56,458 bases of DNA from Novosphingobium sp. ERN07. Its GTDB lineage: Bacteria > Pseudomonadota > Alphaproteobacteria > Sphingomonadales > Sphingomonadaceae. The stretch lies in the NCBI RefSeq assembly GCF_012641335.1, contig NZ_JABAID010000022.1:1-56458 (forward strand). Reading direction: 5' to 3'. The notes beneath the pieces are model-generated. The model saw only the letters and a list, made by a program, of their open reading frames with translations. It had not been told where the DNA came from and made no database searches. The position numbers and the translations under genes were made by a program. Of this stretch, positions 34,488 through 42,606 are shown in pieces; the stretch's first letter is position 1; each line of letters opens with the position of its first letter.

Positions 34488-34504
34488 TGTGCGATAATCG
34501 CGCA
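34488..34504. promoter_or_regulatory. Operator before the TonB receptor gene
   Basis: TGTGCGATAATCGCGCA is the 17-bp palindrome with one mismatched pair of positions. It starts 24 bases upstream of the receptor start codon. Confidence 0.65.
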
Positions 34505-34604
34505 TACGTGCGTTAGATGCATACCAGTTATCTCGGAGCGGCAGCTTTGTCAAATGGCGCGGTGTTGGCGTGCTGCATATGGCGGGATGCCAATGGCGCT
34601 TTTC

Positions 34605-34632
34605 ATGTTACAAAATACGTACTATGTAACAT
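34605..34632. promoter_or_regulatory. Inverted repeat containing the shared 12-mer, before the Rieske gene
   Basis: ATGTTAC (34605-34611) and GTAACAT (34626-34632) form a perfect 7-bp inverted repeat. Its right half lies in ACTATGTAACAT, also found exactly at 22394-22405 before the DUF35 gene. It suggests a second transcription factor shared by these promoters. Confidence 0.45.
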
Positions 34633-34691
34633 CTATCGAAGTGATTCCGACCGAGGCGCGTTGGCATCACGGCATGAACCGGAGTAAACCC

Positions 34692-35855
34692 ATGGTTGAA
34701 GCAGCCGAAGCACCCGTCGTCAGGAGACTAACTGCCGCCCAGCTCTCGCAATTGGCGGGGCTTGAGGATTCGAACCCATCGGACGTGTTCAGGGAAATCG
34801 ACCGCCTGCCCACCGCCATCTATGCCTCGCAGGAGCGATACGATCTGGAGCAGGAAAGGCTGTTTCGCGGACGTCCCGTGCCGATCGGCGTATCAGCCCT
34901 GTTGCCGACGCCCCGCTCGCACATCGCCATCGACGACTACGGCACGTCCGTGTTGCTGACGCGTGACGAAGAGGGGGTGGTGCACGCCTTTTTCAATGTG
35001 TGCACTCACCGCGCGATCAAGCTTTGCCAGGCGCACCAGACGCAGAAGGGCGGGCTGGTGGTGTGCCCGTATCATGCGTGGAGCTTTGACATGAAGGGCC
35101 GCCTGAAGGCACTGCCGCGCCCCGAGATATTCCCGGGTCTCGACAAGTCGCAGATGGGGCTGGTCGAACTGGAATGCGTGGAGGCAGGCGGGCTGATCTG
35201 GGTGAACCTAGACCACCGGCGCAAGGCCGATTTCTCGGTGGTGACGGAACAGGTCGGGCCCGACCTGGATGCATTTGGCCTGCGCGAACAGAAAGTGTGC
35301 CATCACCTGCGAGTTGAGGTGAAGGCCAACTGGAAGCTGATCATCGACAGCTTTTCGGAGAACTACCACGTCACGCGCCTGCATTCGAAGTCACTGGGCA
35401 ACATGTTCGTGGACCGCAAGACATCGTGCGAGAAGGTGGGCGAGCACTTGCGCGTGATGTCCGGCCGGGCGGAATACCGCCAGGGTGCCGACATCGCGAC
35501 CTATGAGGATTTCCGCAAGACGGCGGTGGCGCACTATACCATCGTGCCCGGGGCGCTCATCATCACCAGCCCAAGTTATATCAGCGTCATGCTGCTTTCG
35601 CCCCAAGCGGTCGACCGCACCGTGGTGAACTACTACATGATGGTGGACCAGTTGCCGGAAACGGCAAAGGCGATCGCCCATTATGACAAGTCGCTGGCAC
35701 TGATGACGCAGCTCACCACCAAGGAGGACTTCTGGGTAGCGGAACTGGGCACTTTGGGTGCGAAAAGTGGCGTTGTGCCCTACATGACCTGTGGCGGCAT
35801 GGAGCGCGAGATGGTGGAGTTCCATCGCAGCGTAGAAGCCATCCTGAAAGCGTGA
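34692..35855 (+). CDS. Rieske-type ring-hydroxylating oxygenase, alpha subunit
   Basis: 387 residues from ATG 34692 (GGAG upstream; ATG 34674 is possible). Rieske ligands CTHRAIKLC and CPYHAWSF bind the [2Fe-2S] cluster. The mononuclear iron site is in DSFSENYHVTRLHSKS (two His; a distal Asp/Glu is expected further on). No beta subunit or dedicated reductase is adjacent, so it may be a homo-oligomer using shared electron-transfer proteins. It probably oxygenates the island's substrate or a hydroxylated intermediate. Confidence 0.92.
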   Translation: MVEAAEAPVVRRLTAAQLSQLAGLEDSNPSDVFREIDRLPTAIYASQERYDLEQERLFRGRPVPIGVSALLPTPRSHIAIDDYGTSVLLTRDEEGVVHAFFNVCTHRAIKLCQAHQTQKGGLVVCPYHAWSFDMKGRLKALPRPEIFPGLDKSQMGLVELECVEAGGLIWVNLDHRRKADFSVVTEQVGPDLDAFGLREQKVCHHLRVEVKANWKLIIDSFSENYHVTRLHSKSLGNMFVDRKTSCEKVGEHLRVMSGRAEYRQGADIATYEDFRKTAVAHYTIVPGALIITSPSYISVMLLSPQAVDRTVVNYYMMVDQLPETAKAIAHYDKSLALMTQLTTKEDFWVAELGTLGAKSGVVPYMTCGGMEREMVEFHRSVEAILKA

Positions 35856-35865
35856 TCCGGATGTA

Positions 35866-35887
35866 GAGGGCCGCCTCGGTGGCCCTC
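35866..35887. terminator. Hairpin after the Rieske gene
   Basis: GAGGGCC and GGCCCTC form a 7-bp perfect stem with an 8-base loop 10 bases after the Rieske stop. No T-run follows, so termination is uncertain. Confidence 0.4.
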
Positions 35888-36361
35888 AATGTGCGCAGCT
35901 TTCCAGCATTGCGGATGAGGATTTCCTGTGTGGCGGGAACCTGAACCCACGGCAGCCCGATGCTCCCGAAGCTCAGAGCCGGGCTGAGCGCCAGCAGTCT
36001 GACCGAAAGGATGGCGCTCGGTGGGCGGTGCGGCACTGTCAATGTGGATGCACAGGTTGGCGGAGTGTGTCCAAGCCGATAACAGCTGCGGAAACACACA
36101 TTCCCGCTATCGTCCTTCCTGCGTGCTGAGGTGGTTCGGTCGCCGTTCTGAAGGACGGGGACGGAACCGCGAAAATCGCTTATATATCTGATACTAAATT
36201 GAAAAGGTGATGTGATTTTTCGATTATGCCCCAAAAAAGTCCCCAAAAATTGGCCTTTATTCTGGAGCTGGTACGATTCCTTCTGCACCCTTGAGGCTCA
36301 TATATCACCTGGTCTGAGCCGAGGATAGGACGCTCGTTGGCCAGCATCGGATTGCAGCGTG
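35888..36361. other. Non-coding stretch without a recognisable gene
   Basis: About 470 bases. It includes an AT-rich segment (36180-36260, with runs of A in CCCCAAAAAAGTCCCC) unlike the GC-rich surroundings, which suggests acquired or remnant DNA. A reverse frame at 35713-36288 crosses it without any known domain. Confidence 0.4.
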
Positions 36362-36619
36362 CTACTGTGAAGGATCGGCGGCGCGCACCAGCGCAATCAG
36401 CACTTCGGCAAAGGCGGCTTCCACGGTCGCGGGCTCACACTGAAGCTGCTCTGCGGCCTCGCTGATCGACAGGTTCTCGAACCGCATGAGGTGGAAGACC
36501 AGCTGGTGAAACGCCGGCAGGGCGTCGATCGCCGACTGCATGGCCTTGAGGCGACGCCGGGTAATCCAGCGGGGCAGTGGTGGCAGGCGGCACAGAAGAT
36601 GGCGCTGCGAGGGTGACAT
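36362..36619 (-). CDS. Small sigma-70 region 4-like protein
   Basis: 85 residues from the ATG preceded by GGAGG. The segment MQSAIDALPAFHQLVFHLMR, then FENLSISEAAEQLQCEPATV has the layout of sigma factor region 4 (LP..R.VF.L...E.LS..EIA..L....TV), but region 2 is absent. It could be a stand-alone DNA-binding protein, an anti-sigma-like decoy or a degraded ECF sigma gene. Frame continuity to 36901 exists but lacks plausible sequence. Confidence 0.6.
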   Translation of the reverse strand: MSPSQRHLLCRLPPLPRWITRRRLKAMQSAIDALPAFHQLVFHLMRFENLSISEAAEQLQCEPATVEAAFAEVLIALVRAADPSQ

Positions 36620-36873
36620 GGCATACCTCCGGCCGTCTGCCGTCCTGCCATGATGGCAAGGGCAGCGGCGCGAGGCCGTGCCGCCTGGTCGCAAAGGTCG
36701 GTCTTCACCCGCAGGGCCGCAACGCCAGTGGAGGACTCGGTGTAGCCGGGTTGCAGCACCGACCGGACCGGGCAAGACCGGCTGAGCGCTGCGTTTGCCA
36801 GAATCGGCAAGATTCAAAGGCTGATCAGGTGTACAACTTCCAAGCTGCTGCTGCTTCGTTGCCTGCGTCGACG

Positions 36874-37039
36874 TCAGGTGCCCCAATGGCTCCGCTGCCA
36901 CCGCCGCGAACTGCCGTGGTAGGGCTCGCAGGCGACACCGTCACCGTCTCCGTCGAGCCCTTCGCGATAGCCCGGCTCCCCCAGATAGATAGGCGCAGTC
37001 CCTGCTGAGCGGGCGGCGTCGCAACCGGGCCAGTAGTGG
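36874..37039 (-). pseudogene. C-terminal fragment of an Excalibur (calcium-binding) domain protein
   Basis: Read on the reverse strand, the segment encodes YWPGCDAARSAGTAPIYLGE, then GYREGLDGDGDGVACEPYHG before a stop at 36874. This is the Excalibur domain with its DGDGDG calcium loop and conserved cysteines. An in-frame stop (TAG) lies just before it and there is no start, so the N-terminal part of the gene is gone. The break coincides with the start of the next remnant. Confidence 0.7.
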
Positions 37040-37500
37040 CCTTGCTACGGTGCCCGCTCGCGGGCGAGGCCGAGACCGACGGCGGCAGCCTGCTGTACTA
37101 CGGACCGCTATCGGGTCGCACGCTGTACGCGGTCCCCACCGCCATGCTGCGCGACCCTTCGGTGACCGAAGAGGAACTGGCCCGCGTGGTCCGCAGCCTG
37201 GGGCACAAAGGCGCCTCGGACGGGATAGCCGAAGACGACCGGGGCCGCGTGTTCGCCGGCGATTACGAGAACAACGCGATCCGCATGCTCGATCAAGGGC
37301 GCTGGTCGACGCTGGTCAGCGACCCGCGCATCAGCTGGCCCGACACACTGTCGATCGGCATGGACGGCTATCTCTACTTCACCGCCAACCAGCTCCACCG
37401 CCAGCCCGGCTTCAACAGCGGGCGGGATTTGCGCCGCAAGCCTTACGAGCTGCTCCGCATCCGGGTGGGCGCCGGGCCCGTCCTCTTGCGCTCACAGTGA
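37036..37500 (+). pseudogene. C-terminal fragment of a major royal jelly/yellow-family protein
   Basis: 154 codons matching only the C-terminal third of this beta-propeller family: LLYYGPLSGRTLYAVPTAML, ARVVRSLGHKGASDGIAEDD, NAIRMLDQGRW, WPDTLSIGMDGYLYFTANQL. Full-length relatives are roughly twice as long or more and exported. No signal peptide or upstream blades are found, so this is a truncated gene. Confidence 0.75.
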
Positions 37501-37561
37501 TCCCGTCAGGCCGGGCAGGCTCGACATCGCGCCTGCCCGGCGTTCCCAATGGAGACCTTCG

Positions 37562-38119
37562 ATGGTTGAGCCCATTGTCTCTGACCCGACGGTTGAGCGG
37601 CTTCTGCCGTTCATCGCCGAGGCGCTCGGCGCAGACTTTGCCGCATACCGCAACCATATATACCGGGTGTTGAGCTACGCAGCACACTTCCTCGGCGACG
37701 ATCCGAGGGGACGCGAACACATCGCCTTCGCACTGGTGTTCCATGACGTGGGCATGTGGACCGACCACGAACTGGCCTATCTTGAGCCGTCGGAAGCAGC
37801 GGCCGAGCGCGTACGCACCCAGCACGCGGCGCATCTCGATGCCGAGCTCGTTGCCAACATCATCCACTGGCATCACAAGCTGCTATCGTTCGCAGGGCCA
37901 GACGCCCACATCGTGAACGCTGCGCGCAAGGGCGACTGGATCGACGCAAGCGTGGGCATGGTGCGGCACGGCGTTACCCGCAAACAGGTGGCTGCCATAG
38001 AGAAGGCAATACCCGTACTGGGCTTTCCGGCGGTGCTGATGCGCCTCGCCAAGTATCTACGCCATGGCAACCGGTTCGCCGGACTTTGGCGGGTACTCAC
38101 TCGGGTCTACAAGGTTTGA
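37562..38119 (+). CDS. HD-domain protein
   Basis: 185 residues. The metal-binding HD phosphohydrolase plan is visible: RNHIYRVLSYAAHFLG (first His), ALVFHDVGMWT (His-Asp pair) and NIIHWHHKL further on, with a C-terminal helical tail. Substrate unknown; such proteins hydrolyse nucleotides or act in signalling. It is isolated between the remnant genes and the TetR operator. Confidence 0.8.
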   Translation: MVEPIVSDPTVERLLPFIAEALGADFAAYRNHIYRVLSYAAHFLGDDPRGREHIAFALVFHDVGMWTDHELAYLEPSEAAAERVRTQHAAHLDAELVANIIHWHHKLLSFAGPDAHIVNAARKGDWIDASVGMVRHGVTRKQVAAIEKAIPVLGFPAVLMRLAKYLRHGNRFAGLWRVLTRVYKV

Positions 38120-38259
38120 CCGTAAGGGCGTAAAGGCAGAATATCTCAGTTGCTGAATAAAAGGCGAATGTCCGCTGGCGACGCCGAAACAGACGAAAAC
38201 CTTCTACACTGGCGTGTCCGCCAGTAGTGGCCAAAGGTCGCTTCAACCGGGCCGAATAA

Positions 38260-38292
38260 TTTATCATTGATAAAACCTTTATCAATGATAAA
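38260..38292. promoter_or_regulatory. Perfect 33-bp TetR-type operator
   Basis: TTTATCATTGATAAA and TTTATCAATGATAAA flank ACC. Each is palindromic around its centre and the two are exact inverted copies. The site ends 44 bases before the TetR start at 38337, so autoregulation is likely. Confidence 0.75.
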
Positions 38293-38336
38293 ATCTACGT
38301 CCATGGCGCCTGGGTCGCGTCACATGGAGGTGATTT

Positions 38337-39026
38337 GTGGCGACAAAACTGTCCCCGAAGATGGAACAACGCCGGGAAAACATCTTGCATGCCGCCCGCA
38401 CGCTGATCGTGCGCGATGGGTTTGATGCGCTGACCACGCGCCGACTGGCTGATGAAGCAGGCATCACCGCGCCGACGCTTTACAACCTGATCGGGGACAA
38501 GAACGAAATCATCCGTCAGTTGGTTTCCGACGGGGTGGGGCGCGTGGGCAGCCGAGCCACCCTGGGCGAAGATCTTCCGCCCCTCGCCATCGCCGAGGGT
38601 ATCATTGAGACCGCCCTTTGTGTCGTGGCCGAGGACGAGGCCTATTATCGCGCCGTTGTGATTGCGTCTGACCGTGTGCCGGGCGCCTTTGCCGCCGCTG
38701 GTGACGGTCCTGCCTCGGTTGCCAATGCGGCGCAGATTTCCATAGACATGATGACGGCGGCGTGTCGTGCTGCCAACGGCGCCCGCCTGCTAGAAGGCCA
38801 TGTTGCAGCCGAAACGCTGGGCCTGCAGATATTTATCGGTTTCAGAGGCCCGTTCCGCGACTGGGCCAACCAACTGATCAGCGTCGGCGAGTTTCGCCGA
38901 AGGGCGCTGCGCGGGCTCTATATGGCGTTGGCCGTCGATGCGGCCCCGCAATTCCGGGACATCCTGCGCGCGAAGATCATCGAGCTTGAACCGCCGTTTC
39001 ACGCAGGTCTGGAGGAAGCAGCATGA
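38337..39026 (+). CDS. TetR-family transcriptional regulator
   Basis: 229 residues from a GTG start. DNA-binding domain: RRENILHAARTLIVRDGFDA, TTRRLADEAGITAPTLYNLI, GDKNEIIRQLV. The C-terminal domain resembles regulators of fatty-acid desaturase genes only by context. It overlaps the following small membrane-protein gene by 4 bases and a desaturase follows, suggesting control of membrane lipid modification through the 33-bp operator. Confidence 0.9.
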   Translation: MATKLSPKMEQRRENILHAARTLIVRDGFDALTTRRLADEAGITAPTLYNLIGDKNEIIRQLVSDGVGRVGSRATLGEDLPPLAIAEGIIETALCVVAEDEAYYRAVVIASDRVPGAFAAAGDGPASVANAAQISIDMMTAACRAANGARLLEGHVAAETLGLQIFIGFRGPFRDWANQLISVGEFRRRALRGLYMALAVDAAPQFRDILRAKIIELEPPFHAGLEEAA

Positions 39027-39217
39027 GCATCGCCTCGCTTATGGCTGACTCCGCAAGATTTCTGCCTCTGATCTTTGCGGCGGGCTTTCTTGCGCCGTTG
39101 ATTTCACAATCGCTGACCGCGATCGGCTGGATCGTGTCATTCGGCAACCTGCCGTTTGGCCTGGGCGTTGCAATCGGCTGGGGTCTGATCGCGCAGTTCA
39201 TGGGGAGATGGATATGA
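39023..39217 (+). CDS. Small membrane protein
   Basis: 64 residues with two hydrophobic segments (LPLIFAAGFLAPLISQSLTA and GLGVAIGWGLIAQFMG), so probably an inner-membrane protein with two helices. Start overlaps the TetR stop (ATGA) and its end overlaps the desaturase start, so it belongs to the same operon. No known family was recognised. Confidence 0.65.
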   Translation: MSIASLMADSARFLPLIFAAGFLAPLISQSLTAIGWIVSFGNLPFGLGVAIGWGLIAQFMGRWI

Positions 39218-40099
39218 CAGGACAGGCGGCTGCTGACACGGCCGATCTGGCGGCGCTTTCCGCAGCGCAGCTTTTGAAGATGGAACGGCAGATTGCGCGG
39301 CGGCACAGCGGGATGTTCCCGTGGCTGATCCCTGTCTGGGCCTTTGGCAACATGGCATGCTGGCTGGCGCTGTGGCCGCTGGTGTTCACGGGCACCTTGC
39401 CGCTGTGGGCGGCTTTTCCGATTTCCCTGATCAACCTGTCGCTGGTCTATTTGCCCACGCATGAAGCGCAGCATGATATCATCGCACGGCCCGGCACACG
39501 CCTGCGATGGCTCAACGAACTGGTCGGCCATGGCACCAGCTGGATGATTGTCTACCCCTTTGAAATGCTGAGGGTTACGCATCTCGATCACCATCGCCAT
39601 GCCTAATGACCCGCTGCTCGATCCCGACCATCAGACCAGCGCCAAGGGGCCGTGGAGCGCTATCTGGACGTCGATCCGCGAGCGCCAACCCAATGGCAGA
39701 CGGCAGCAGAATTATCTCGCATCGCTCGAACGTGCCGGCCGCAAGGACCTGATCGCGTTGTCCTTCACATATCGGCTGGCCTACTTTGCGATTCTATTCG
39801 CGCTGGCGTGGACGGGACATGCACTCGAAGCGTTCTTACTTTGGTGGCTGCCGGCGCAGATCGGGTCGACCTATTTGCTGTTCTTTCTGTCATGGGCCCC
39901 GCATCACTCCGGCGCGCAGGGGCGATATCGCGACACGCGCAGTTTCCGCTCGCGCCTAGGCAACATCGGTTCGATGGGAATGCAATATCACATTGTCCAC
40001 CATCTCCACCCCTATATACCCCTCACCCGCACGCCCGCCGCCTATTGGGATATGCGGCCGATCCTGGAAGCGCGCGGTTGCAATATTGCCGAACTGTGA
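39214..40099 (+). pseudogene. Fatty-acid desaturase/hydroxylase, split by a frameshift
   Basis: Two overlapping frames encode one membrane di-iron desaturase. Frame 1 (39214-39606) has transmembrane segments and the histidine boxes HEAQH and HLDHHRH. Frame 2 (39599-40099) supplies two more hydrophobic segments and HIVHH. All three His boxes are needed for iron binding, but they lie on different frames. Removing one base near GCCTAATGACCCG (about 39601-39613) joins HRHA to NDPLLDPDH as expected. So it is a recent inactivation, a sequencing error or possibly programmed frameshifting. The start at ATG 39214 follows GGGGAG. Confidence 0.8.
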
Positions 40100-40149
40100 A
40101 ACTTCTTGCCCCTTCTTGCGAAGGCGATAGCCAGCGAATCTAAACCGGC

Positions 40150-40390
40150 AGAAATCCACCCCGCTTCGGTCACGCCAGGCCTAGCAAGGTCATCTCGAAA
40201 GCCGACCTGCGGCTCTGGCCCTTTGCCAGTCAAAACCTGCCTTTCTGCAAACGGCCCAAGAGCCGACAATTCAAACTGGCAAAGCAGGCGCTCGGCAATG
40301 CGCCCTAATTTCAGTCATTGCGGCTCAAGCGCAGAGCACTTCAAAGCGGACTAAGTCAGCAATCGGTTAGATGGCCGAGTGAGATAGAAC
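40150..40390. repeat. Degenerate repeat copy B in a gene-free gap
   Basis: The 330-base space between the desaturase and the convergent Rieske gene carries a block (40296-40368) resembling the block at 312-385, in the same orientation and with the same order of conserved words. No coding function is apparent. Confidence 0.45.
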
Positions 40391-40429
40391 AGCCGTTCCG
40401 CTAAACTGCCTTCAGCATCTGAAATGATC

Positions 40430-41443
40430 TCAGAGCTCTGCCATGACGCCATCGTCCACGCCTGGCGATAAACGGTGCCCTGACCAGAGGCGGTGCAGCC
40501 GGTTGCCGAGTATATCGCCCGGTCCCTCGGCGAATTGCGGGTGGCCGAAGTGCGTCATGACCGCATGCTGAAGTCCGAGCGCTTTGCGATCCTGGGCAAC
40601 CACTGGTGCAAGGAATAGCCGGATTGCCGCTTGTTTCAGCCAGCCGGGCGCCAGTCCCTTCCTCGTGGAAAAGCGCGCGAAGGGCGTGAAACTTCCGTCC
40701 GTTGCGGGCGTGAAGATCGCCGTGACACACAGCGTCAACCCGGCGCGCCCTTGCCAGCGCGCCTGCACGATGGTGGGCGGATAGTAGCGTGAAATACTGC
40801 GCTGGCGATCGCGTTCGAGAAATCGCGACATGATGCCCAGATCGGGCGCATCCTGCTCGATTGCCATTTCAATACTGTCGCCATGGCTGCTGACGACCAG
40901 CTTTACCGGAAGGCGGCGATCGCGTCGTCGGATGAAACCGTGATGCAGATGGCCGGTGTGGAACGGGTCCATCACGTTTTCGATCGCATCGAAGGCACGC
41001 CCTTGCCACGTGCCATGCTGCCACCAGAAATGATCGAGATCCGGATTGCCGACATCGGGAGGCAGATCAGGCTCATCTGGCGCCGAACCGTTCAAGGTCA
41101 CGAAAACGGCGCCATGCCGTTCGATCACGCGCAGCGCCTGCGCAGCAAGCTTCGACTGCGGAAGGGCCGCAGCCGGACAGCCCGGCACTTCAACGCAGGT
41201 TCCATCCATAGCGAACCGCCAACCATGGTAGGGACAGGTCAAGGCTCCGTTCTCGACCCGCCCCCTCGAAAGCGGATAATTGCGGTGCGGGCACCGGTCT
41301 ATCAAGGCGCCTAACCCGGAAGCGCTGCGGAACAATGCAATCGGCGTGTTGCACAGCATCACCTTACGGACGGCACCGGGGCGGATGTCACTGGCAAGGG
41401 CGACCATGTGCCAGGCATCGGTCACTACATCAGGGAAGGCCAT
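40430..41443 (-). CDS. Rieske non-heme iron oxygenase
   Basis: 337 residues. Rieske ligands in DRCPHRNYPLSRG and CPYHGWRFAMDG; mononuclear iron site in NVMDPFHTGHLHHG. The protein resembles single-component or KshA/VanA-like oxygenases more than two-subunit dioxygenases. It is the last gene of the six-gene reverse operon; its start shares one base with the ATP-grasp stop. Probably oxygenates the lipid-like product of the cluster. Confidence 0.9.
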   Translation of the reverse strand: MAFPDVVTDAWHMVALASDIRPGAVRKVMLCNTPIALFRSASGLGALIDRCPHRNYPLSRGRVENGALTCPYHGWRFAMDGTCVEVPGCPAAALPQSKLAAQALRVIERHGAVFVTLNGSAPDEPDLPPDVGNPDLDHFWWQHGTWQGRAFDAIENVMDPFHTGHLHHGFIRRRDRRLPVKLVVSSHGDSIEMAIEQDAPDLGIMSRFLERDRQRSISRYYPPTIVQARWQGRAGLTLCVTAIFTPATDGSFTPFARFSTRKGLAPGWLKQAAIRLFLAPVVAQDRKALGLQHAVMTHFGHPQFAEGPGDILGNRLHRLWSGHRLSPGVDDGVMAEL

Positions 41444-42606
41444 CAGTCGTGATCCTCACCATTCCATTCGATGTCGCACGTTGTGGCGGCATTGGTCGAA
41501 ATTCCCTTGGCCAGCCCCTTGAGCGAAAACACTGCCGCATCGACCAGCGCGCCCAAGGCCGGAGCGCGGTCCCCCGGCTGCGAAATGACGTCTCGACCCT
41601 GTGAAATCGTGGCGCGCCATTCGCTGAGCCTGCCTGTTCGAAGGGCTTGCGGCAATCCGAGAGCCCACATTGCCGGTCCCAGAAATGCTTGCCGAGGCTC
41701 GGTGATGGCGGCGCATTGCGCTTGGCCGGATATTGCGCCGACAATTGCGCCTTGCGCGATCAGGAGATGGACGCCGCTCGTTGCCCGAGGATTGCATTCG
41801 AGCAACCATGGCTGTCCGGAACAGTCGAAAATGACGTCGCAGGCAAACTGACCATGGATGTGGCCATTGTTGGCGATCTTGGCGGCGATGCGGCGCAAGT
41901 GTTCGGCGCGGCAGTCGTCAAGCTGCTCGAAGGCATAGGATGCTCCACCAGCCAGCCGCCAGCGCGAATTGTATGCCGTAAAGCCGGTCAAAACACCGTT
42001 GCGGGCGATGGCATGAAAGCAGGCCTCTTCGCCCTCGATCCGCTGCTGCGCCATCCAGTCGCCTGCGGTTATCAGACCGGATGCCTCCAGCTTAGTGGGT
42101 GTGGGGCCTACCAGTGTGCGGTCGCCAAAGCGGCTGAAGCGCGGTTTGAAGACCCAGTCCTGGCTTGTGGGCAGGAACGATGCCAGCGTTTCAGCGCTGT
42201 TGATCGCATGGCTCTCCGGTGCGTTCAGGCCCCATTCCCGGCAGGCGGTGGCAAAGGCGAACTTGTCGTGAAGCAGCCGCAACGTAGCCATGTCTGGGAC
42301 AAAGAGCCTGCTGCCCAGCGCACGGTGCAATGCTGGTGCGGCAAGATGGAATACCTCCTCGCAGGTCGGCACGACCAGTTCGATGCCGTGGCGCTCGACC
42401 AATCCGGCAATCACTGCGCGAAACCCGCGCGCGTCGCTTCGCGGCGGAGGATATTGGTGATGGCGGACATGAAGCCGAGACCAGCGCGCCATGCGCACCT
42501 TGACGCTGTCAGCCAGGTGGACGTCCCACCCGGCGGCATGGAACGCACGTGCAAGGTCTAAGGCAGCAGCGGCCCTCGCACCGGTGATGAGCACTGCCCT
42601 AGCCAT
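41443..42606 (-). CDS. ATP-grasp family ligase
   Basis: 387 residues from ATG 42606, overlapping the previous stop by 8 bases. N-terminal Rossmann-like domain (VLITGARAAAALDLARAF), ATP-grasp strands around WVFKPRFSRFGDR, HGQFACDVIFD and the magnesium motif LLECNPRATSGVHLL. Such enzymes join a carboxylate to an amine or thiol through an acyl-phosphate. The partner is unknown; in this operon it may amidate or link an acyl chain. Confidence 0.88.
   Translation of the reverse strand: MARAVLITGARAAAALDLARAFHAAGWDVHLADSVKVRMARWSRLHVRHHQYPPPRSDARGFRAVIAGLVERHGIELVVPTCEEVFHLAAPALHRALGSRLFVPDMATLRLLHDKFAFATACREWGLNAPESHAINSAETLASFLPTSQDWVFKPRFSRFGDRTLVGPTPTKLEASGLITAGDWMAQQRIEGEEACFHAIARNGVLTGFTAYNSRWRLAGGASYAFEQLDDCRAEHLRRIAAKIANNGHIHGQFACDVIFDCSGQPWLLECNPRATSGVHLLIAQGAIVGAISGQAQCAAITEPRQAFLGPAMWALGLPQALRTGRLSEWRATISQGRDVISQPGDRAPALGALVDAAVFSLKGLAKGISTNAATTCDIEWNGEDHD

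Noticed and set aside
36180..36260. Possible phage attachment site or integrase remnant in the AT-rich stretch
   Set aside because: No tRNA, duplicated att core or integrase motif could be found.
35713..36288. 191-codon reverse frame after the Rieske gene
   Set aside because: Half of it is antisense to the Rieske gene and no motif is seen.
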